The notes under the pieces were generated by a model that saw nothing but the letters and a program-made list of their open reading frames with translations, was not told the DNA's origin and made no database searches. From Moniliella sp. 'wahieum' (taxonomy: Eukaryota > Basidiomycota > Moniliellomycetes > Moniliellales > Moniliellaceae), in the NCBI GenBank assembly GCA_003971905.1, contig RSEE01000002.1, positions 1,054,001-1,118,000 of the forward strand: a stretch of 64,000 nt of DNA. The letters are read 5' to 3'. Of this stretch, positions 57,603-64,000 are shown one piece after another; the stretch's first letter is position 1, and the number at the start of each line of letters is the position of its first letter. The translations under genes and the position numbers were made by a program.

Positions 57603-60103
57603 GAGGTTCTGAAGCGTCTAGCCGACAACCATCTGGTGGTTGGCATTGACAAGTGCAAGTTCTTCCAAGATTCCATTTCGTTCTTGGGGCATCGGGTGGG
57701 CACACTAGGCTTATCCATGGAGGTCGATCGGGTCAAGGCAGTGTTGGATTGGCCCACGCCCAAGTCGCCGAAGGAGTTGCTCCGCGCTTTAGGGTTTATG
57801 AACTTCTGGAGAATCACGTGCCGTCCTACTCGCAGTACACCGCGCCCCTGACCCAATTGCTTCACAAGGGTCAGCGTTGGGAATGGACCCCCGAGCACCA
57901 ACGTTGCTTCGATCGTCTCAAGGAAGCGTTTACTCAAGCCCCAGTGCTGGCGCCCTTCGACCAGAACAAGCCTTTGAGAATCGAGTCGGACGCGAGCGGT
58001 TATGCCGTGGCAGCGGTCCTCTCTCAGCCTCACGAGGGCCGGCAGCGCCCCATAGCCTATTGGTCAAGGAAACTTACGCCCGCCGAGCAACGTTGGGGAG
58101 TAGGAGATCAAGAGTTGTTACCCCTAATCACGGCGCTCAAGGTCTTTCGGCATCTGGTGGAGTCGGCCCCGGAGTTGGAGTTGGTGACCGACCACAAGAA
58201 TCTGGTGAGCTACAACGACGAAGGGCAGCGGAACCGCCGGCAAGCGAGCTGGCGCGTGTTTCTTTCGGCCTACCAACCAAGGATGACTTATCGTCCCGGG
58301 TCGAAGAATGGTGCTGCGGATGGATTATCTCGTCGTCCAGACCTAGTCGAGCAAGCCAAGAGCGAAGGCGCGGCCGATGCAGCCGAGTGGCGCAAGCAAC
58401 CGATCCTGCGAGCCAAGTCAGAGGAGCATGTTGAGGACTATGAGTCGCTCCTGTTGCCGGGAGCCAAGGTGGTGCCGCAAGCCGGGGTTGAAGCGCATGC
58501 GGGCGAAGTGGAAGCAGTTGAGGAGCAGCCGCCCGAAGGCGAGGTGATTGAAGCCATACGAGAGCTCAAGGAGCACGACAGCGGGTACGAGGCCATCGTG
58601 GAGCGAGTCGAAGAAGGTTGTGCGCCGCAGGGGTATGAGATGCGCAACGGGTTGCTCTTCCAAGGGAGAATCTACGTGCCCGAATCCGAAGCACTGCGGT
58701 ATACCTTGCTCCACGACCACCATGACAAGCCGAGGCTGGCCACCAGGGAAGAGAGCGCACGTACGATCAGTTGGCGCGTTGGTACTATTGGCCAGGAATG
58801 ACTTTCGATGTGCGTCGTTATGTGGGAACGTGCTCGTCATGTCAGACTGTCAAGAGCCGCCGCCATCGTCCCTATGGTCTACTGCAAACGTTGGAAGTGC
58901 CAGCCCGACCTTGGTCAAGCTTCAGTAGATCACTTCGGTCCCTGCCAGAGGGGGACTTGGGAGCAAGGGCGAGACGCTGAACATGGTGCTGGTGGTGGTG
59001 GATCGGTTGTCCAAGATGGTGGTGCTCATCCCGTGCAGCTCCGGCGACACGGCGGGTCGTTTGCTTGAGCGGCTGACGGAGAAGGTGTTCAACGTGTATG
59101 GGCTGCCGACCGAGATCGTGAGCGACAGAGGGCCGTTGTTCACTTCGTCCCAGGTGCGTGGCTTTGCGAGAAGCATGGCATTCGCCAAAGCATGGCCACT
59201 ACCCAGCACCCTCAGTCCGATGGGCAGTCGGAGCGGTTTGTCGATCTGGTTAAGACTCATCTGCGCCATTTCGTTAACCATCTGCAGTCCGATTGGGTCG
59301 AGTACCTTCCCTCAGCCGCCTTCGCGCTCAACACCCTCGCTCCGCTTCAACAGGGTTGTCTCCGTTCTACATCATGCATGGGTTCCAGCCGCTCAAACCA
59401 GGTGACCCAGTCGCTGCCGTGCGAGAGAATGAGCCAGGGGAGGAACATCAAGAGGCTCGGAACGAGGCGATTGAGACGGCCAAGGGAGCTTTGGAGCAGC
59501 GCGCAAGAGAGCCAAACACTATGCCGATCGGTTGCGGAGCGAGGCGCCGGAGCTGGAAGCGGGAGATTGGGTGCTGGTTGATCAGGAGCGGGTGCCGTCA
59601 CTCGGCCGAGTGGATCGTTGGAGCGCAGGTACTTGGGGCCATTTAAGATCAAGGCCAGGTACACGAGGGGGCGTATGTGGTTGACCTTCCCCCGTCGATC
59701 AAGATCCATCCTGTGCTCAACATCTCTGCCCTCGAGCCGTACCGCTTCGATGCCGTGCCAGCCCGGCACGAGCCCTTACCTCCACCGCCCGAAGTTGAGC
59801 GAGGCGAAGAACACTGGCTCGTCAAGCGCATCCTCGATTCCCGTTGCTACCGTCGCCAGTTCCAGTACCTGGTCTCCTTCGTCGGCTTCCCTGAGTCAGA
59901 GAACGATTGGGTGCCCGCCAACGACATGGGGGATGAGGCTCCAGTGGTGATCGAGTTCCACACCCAGCACCCCGAAAATACTGCTCCCAAGCACGCAAAC
60001 GGGCCTTGGCCCGCCTTCTCGAGGAGTAGTACCCCGCCCCAGTTCCCCCAGGTTCGGTTGAGGAGGAGAAGCCCAACCTGGTAGGCGTGCGGACACGCCT
60101 TGT

Positions 60104-60112
60104 GAAGGGGAG
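60104..60112 (+). promoter_or_regulatory. Polypurine tract of the chromovirus
   Basis: GAAGGGGAG stands a few bases before the right LTR, the usual plus-strand primer site of LTR elements. Confidence 0.7.
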
Positions 60113-60117
60113 CGTAA

Positions 60118-60939
60118 TGTTACGGGCCGCGTCGGATCCAAGATGGTCTGATCCTAGCTAAGGCCCGCCTGCTCTGCACCAACCCAGTGGAGCGCGCCCC
60201 CAAGCCCAACCAAGTTTGACGATGGTTGGTTGTACCCTGTACGGTGGTCCGAGTTGCCATGCGTACGCGCGACAGTAGTCGCCTCCCGCCCAAGTCCAAG
60301 TCGGTGGTCAAAACGAGACCACCAAGTATTCAGTATCTTTGCGACGTCCGTCGCCCGTCACCACTTATTTTCCTTTCTCGATCGCGCCTGCGGCGATCAA
60401 CCCCTCTTTTGACGTGCCTTTCTTTCTACACCCCCTTTTGTGTCTGTTTCCCCTTTTTCGATTAAGCCTGTACCCCCGGTGGGTGGGGGATCTTTTCCTC
60501 CACCCTCCATTTCGTCCCTTTCCCGCCTATCCTGTCCGACTCCTGCCCGTTTCCAGCCAATTGATCCAGTACGGGCAGCTCTTCTTGTTAGCGTCCGACT
60601 TCTCCTCCGACCTCGTCCTCCAGCCCCTCGTCAACCCCATCGCGCGAGCCCTCCTTTGGCCGCGGCGATTCCCAGTCTCAGTTAAGGCAGTGTTTGTCCG
60701 CCGCTGCCTCCTCCCGTCCCTAAGTCCCGGAGGCTTCAGACACGTCTACGGCCCAAGCCGGTGCAGACGCAGCCTTGCCACACGTGCAGCCGCCCCACCA
60801 AAGGCCTCTCCTCGTCCCTAGCTCCGCTCGGATACACCAACCAGCCCAAGCCCGAAACTACCGTGAGTCGTCCTTCCGTCTCCTAAGGGATTGTACCCCA
60901 AGAACCTGGGTGAGCCCCTGGCGGGGCCCGCCCGTGACA
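60118..60939 (+). repeat. Right LTR of the chromovirus (822 bp)
   Basis: Runs from TGTTACGGGC to GCCCGTGACA. Pyrimidine-rich in its second half. It ends 24 bp before the ATG of the DUF6534 gene, so it now occupies that gene's promoter position. Confidence 0.88.
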
Positions 60940-60944
60940 ATACC
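60940..60944 (+). repeat. Target-site duplication, right copy (ATACC)
   Basis: Matches the left copy at 57404-57408. Confidence 0.85.
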
Positions 60945-60963
60945 CTACCTCTTCTGTGCATGC

Positions 60964-62250
60964 ATGGGCCGCCTCACCGGGATTGGCTATCTCCTTATTG
61001 GGGGATACATCAACCTCACCCCTTTGGTGTCACCCTCACTCAGGCCTGGATCTACTATGTTCGTTTCCGCCGTGATCCATGGGGGATGAAGCTCATCGTG
61101 TTCCTCCTCTGCTGTGGAGACATAGCCAACACCCTCTCCCTCTGCGTCGCGCTCTACCAATGGTTGATCCTCGAGGACGACCCCCACCATCATGGTTCCT
61201 GCTTTCCTCTCCGAACTGGAAACCTCTGCTATTACTGCTGTCATATCCCAGCTGGCACGTTCTACCCTTCTCCCTTCCTCGCACATAAATATGGACCACT
61301 GAACTAACAGGGTTTTTGCCACAGTTTTTTGCCTGGCGCGTCCAAAGCTACGACATCAATGGTGGCTAACCTGCATCATTGTGTCTCTCAGTATCTGTGG
61401 CCTGGTAGCGGCGACAGTGACGACGGCTTGGTACCATTCGCTTGGCCGATTCGACCGGCTGTACCAGATGCAGCCCGCTATGCTGGTGTGGAGTTCTTGC
61501 TTTGTTGCCTGTGATTTGATCACGGCCACTGCCTTGTACTCCACCTTGCGTCGTGCGACGACTGGGTTTGGGGATACTGACAATTCCATCTCGCGGATCA
61601 AAAACTTGGTCCTCCAAACCTCGGCCTTGACCATGACCATCGACTTGATTCATCTCATCATTGTTGGGATTCACGTACGTCTCTTTTCCTTCCGTACCAG
61701 AGGCAACGCTACAGTGGGAGCTCCCACATGGACGTAACCTAACCGAGTTACATATGTCCTCAGCCTACATTCCTCTTACACTTTGTAGCGAACGCTGCCG
61801 TGTCCAAGGTGTATGCCAACTCTCTTCTCTCTACCCTAACTACCCGCGGCAGAAGCTCGCGCCTGCTCGGAGACGACAGTTTGTCAAGAGGCAGCCTACG
61901 GATCAGCACTCACGAATTTGTTGGCTGGGACAATTTGCCACACCAAGAGGGGGCCCGCCCGTGGACAGGACGCACCAGGACATCCCGCTCCCCACTTTAA
62001 CTCCAGCCACGCATAACCACCATCTCACCTTTGGAAAAAGGAGAAGGAATCACCTAAAGACGCCGAGACAGGTACCCGTTTCTCGGCTGGACCTATGGTG
62101 ACCACAGTCCAGCACAAGTTCGCTTCCTACAGTGTGGATCACGTGCCAGAAGGAAGCGGGGGGGAGGTCCCCTCCGATCACGATAGCAAGCTGAATCGCT
62201 CTTCGTTGCGTGTGGATACTGATGACGAGGATCCCAAGCGTTCTACTTAA
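60964..62250 (+). CDS. DUF6534 family seven-helix membrane protein
   Basis: Member of a large basidiomycete family of unknown function with a 7TM-like fold. ATG 60964 opens MGRLTGIGYLLIGGYINLTP. After a one-base step come the family hallmarks GVTLTQAWIYYVRFRRDPWG and MKLIVFLLCCGDIANTLSLC with ALYQWLI. LSELETSAITAVISQL then runs into an intron ending CCACAG near 61325, followed by FFAWRVQSYDING, the conserved FFAxR motif. Further helices are TCIIVSLSICGLVAATVTTA and ACDLITATALYSTLRRATTG with LVLQTSALTMTIDLIHLIIV. A last intron (GTACGT donor near 61674, TTGTAG acceptor near 61789) joins GIH to NAAVSKVYANSLLSTL, the classic family end. The cytosolic tail reaches TAA at 62248-62250. Three single-base shifts. 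The retroelement sits directly upstream. Confidence 0.85.
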
Positions 62251-63980
62251 CAATCCCATCTTCACGTTTGTTGCCATACTTGGATTTCTTGAACGCCAGG
62301 CGGCGATGCCGACTCATTATAAGCCATGAAGGCCAATTGCTCCTGTTTAACCCGGGGCCGGAGGGAGACCCCTCTGCCGCAGTCGATCCAGCATTCGAGC
62401 TGAGTGGACAGGACCAAGTCGCGAATATTGTAGTCCGGAACACATCTGAGGGGTGCATGGGCGACTGTTGCGGCAATGTTGGTTGACCAGGGAGAAGCAG
62501 ATGAGCCTCCAGTTCCGTTTCCCCTGTGCCAGGCTTGGGTGCGCGAGTCCATCCCCAGGCACTGCGTCTGCAGGTTCGTTATCCATCGAAGAATATGATG
62601 TGCCCACATGGGCTGATTCGGCCGCATGACAAAACGCACCAAGCGGCTTAGTTTGGGCCGAGGCCGCAGACTCCGGCATAACTAAGGGTGGGTACAGCGG
62701 AGTCTCAGGTTTAGTCAAAGACATAGGATTCACCGCAGGACTATAGGTGCAAGCAGAGCATGCCTCCAGGACGCCAAACCTGGCGAGACGGCTGAACACA
62801 TACGGGGAGGCGATTGAAATCCCTTCTTCAGACTACTGGACGCTGATGACTCCGTTATTGGTGCGAGGGATAAGTACCTCTACTGACGTGGTCGGGAACC
62901 ATGAGCGGCGCAGATGGCTGGACAGTGAGGGCGAGGTTGGCTGTTGAGTGGCGGCCGATGGGCACGCCCTCAAGGAGTTCCCACACTCCCCCACACCAAG
63001 GATGAAAAACTTGTGGCTGTGATACACATGGAAAGAGAATTGACGCCGGAGCCGGGTGAGCCTCGTCCCATACCTCCCCCAGACCTCCGTTCGGCGGCAG
63101 GCGCAGGGGGGCGAAGTCGGTAGGCACCCGCTGCCGCTGCTGCTGTCGTTACCACACCGCTGAGAGTGCCAGCAGCGCCTGGAGACACGAGGTCCAGCTG
63201 CAGACGCAAGGTGCATGACGAATGGGATCGAACAGCCACGGGGATAAGACATGGGTGGGTAGGCATAGTGGCGGTTGCTCGCCTCAACAGCGGATCTACT
63301 CGGCAGGGCGGGTGCGATAAAGGACACGGAGCTGAAGCGGGTGCAGGCCCGCTCGCGTGCTCTCCCCTGGTCACGCTTCCTGTTGCGGCATCCACAAGCG
63401 CTTCCGCGGCTGGGCGGGAAGGTCGCGAAGGGGGGTACTGTGGGTCGATGAAGAGGAGGTGGGTCGGCAATGCTTCCGTCCGGCACCATCTGCAGGCCAG
63501 CCGTCCGGCCCAGCAGCCGGAGTACGAATTCAACCAACATGTGGTATTGGGCGCTGGGACTGCCGCAGACCATGATGCCATCGCATGCGCAACCACACGC
63601 TCAGCCTCTGCACTCCTGAGCACGTGGCCAAGGCCAGTGCCTGCCAGAGCCTCAACCCCGAGGCACCCAGAGCCAAGCAGGACAATCAAAGTACCCCCCC
63701 AAGCGCAGCTACACAGGCACGACAGTAGCCCCACAGCCCCACAGCCCCCAGCCCCACACCGGCATTACTCGCTTGCCCCAGCAGTGCGGGTGCATCCGTC
63801 CGGATCGCCCCTCGCCCGGCAAGGCGGGGGTCCAGGAATCTTGTTTCTGCGCCACAAGCGCCTCTTGCACCACCTCGAGCCCAAGCCCATTGACTCGCTC
63901 CAGGTGCGGATGCGTGCGGAGGAAGCTGGCAAAGCTGGGTGCGGTGGCGGGGGTAGGCATGGGGTCAGCCGTTAAGTGGG
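62251..63980 (-). other. Right-edge region, possible minus-strand gene
   Basis: A minus-strand ATG at 63960 opens MPTPATAPSFASFLRTHPHL and ERVNGLGLEVVQEALVAQKQ, which looks like real protein, but after about 50 residues I cannot follow one chain. Further minus-strand pieces such as HSHKFFILGVGECGNSL and GTSYSSMDNEPADAVPG may belong to the same gene. Plus-strand open frames over the same bases are Ala/Arg/Pro-rich and look compositional. No family recognised. Confidence 0.3.
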
Positions 63981-64000
63981 TTAATGATGGCAGCGTCCCC

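Larger units (their letters stand above)
57409..60939 (+). mobile_element. Ty3/gypsy LTR retrotransposon, chromovirus clade (broken fossil)
   Basis: The element is bounded by TGTTACGGGC on the left and GCCCGTGACA on the right, a near-perfect terminal inverted pair, with a 5-bp target duplication outside. Recognisable parts in order on the plus strand: partial reverse transcriptase, RNase H (about 57900-58350), integrase with its zinc-binding and core regions (about 58700-59350) and a chromodomain at the end of pol (about 59800-60000). The chromodomain puts it in the chromoviruses. No gag or protease region is evident. The polypurine tract at 60104-60112 immediately precedes the right LTR. The copy is broken, with several breaks. 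The two LTR copies are almost identical where they overlap, so the insertion looks recent. Confidence 0.93.

Noticed and set aside
60226-60821. Open frames inside the right LTR
   Set aside because: They lie wholly within the terminal repeat, are low-complexity, and LTRs are not normally coding.
63166-63975. Long plus-strand open frame at the right edge
   Set aside because: Ala/Arg/Pro-rich, no motif, and it overlaps minus-strand frames that look more protein-like; probably compositional.
1-64000. CRISPR arrays, operons, Shine-Dalgarno sites or other prokaryotic features
   Set aside because: The window is eukaryotic (introns, organelle-targeted proteins, eukaryotic gene families); no spaced direct repeats of CRISPR type are present.

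Overview
The window is nuclear DNA of a fungus, most likely a basidiomycete and probably Agaricomycotina. The reasons are short introns (about 47-80 nt) with GTACGT, GTATGT or GTAAGT donors, tightly packed GC-rich genes on both strands, fungal-type orthologues (HOM3, DBP5, HRD3, SEC12, SURF4/ERV29, bL35m, mL53, complex I 21.3 kDa subunit), a DUF6534 seven-helix membrane protein of the kind common in mushroom-forming fungi, and a chromodomain-bearing Ty3/gypsy element. I cannot place it below phylum with confidence.

Layout. 1-19 kb is almost all minus strand: aspartokinase (HOM3), an unrecognised membrane protein, a RhoGEF-PH-FYVE protein (FGD-like), the mRNA-export helicase DBP5, a GPR1/FUN34/YaaH acetate-transporter-family protein and the ERAD adaptor HRD3. 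20.1-21.4 kb holds two very small cysteine-rich metallothionein-like genes in tandem. 22-25.4 kb has an EH-domain protein and a CST26-like acyltransferase. 26.6-29.2 kb is a mitochondrial group: bL35m and mL53 head to head, then a complex I subunit. 29.8-32.7 kb is an ER-export pair, SEC12 followed by SURF4/ERV29. A tRNA-Thr(CGU) lies at 33.4 kb. It is followed by a PABPN1/Pab2 homologue, a histone-fold transcription factor subunit (Bromo_TP), the mitochondrial TMBIM protein GHITM/MICS1 and a helical-repeat protein. 41-54 kb is mainly low-complexity or disordered fungal proteins of unknown function, ending with an HSF-type transcription factor. 54-57.4 kb is gene-poor with simple repeats. At 57.4-60.9 kb a broken chromovirus sits between a 5-bp target duplication, directly upstream of the DUF6534 gene. 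The last 1.7 kb is unresolved.

Reading the genes. Many conserved genes can only be followed by moving between frames at single-base steps, often near homopolymers (HOM3, SURF4 N-terminus, SEC12, Pab2, GHITM, mL53, HRD3 C-terminus, CST26, the TAF-like gene). Others (DBP5, bL35m, the SURF4 membrane core, most of HRD3) are clean. Because housekeeping genes are affected throughout, I read this as uncorrected indels in the assembly rather than pseudogenes. Coordinates are therefore outer bounds, and exon structure is given only where splice sites are visible.
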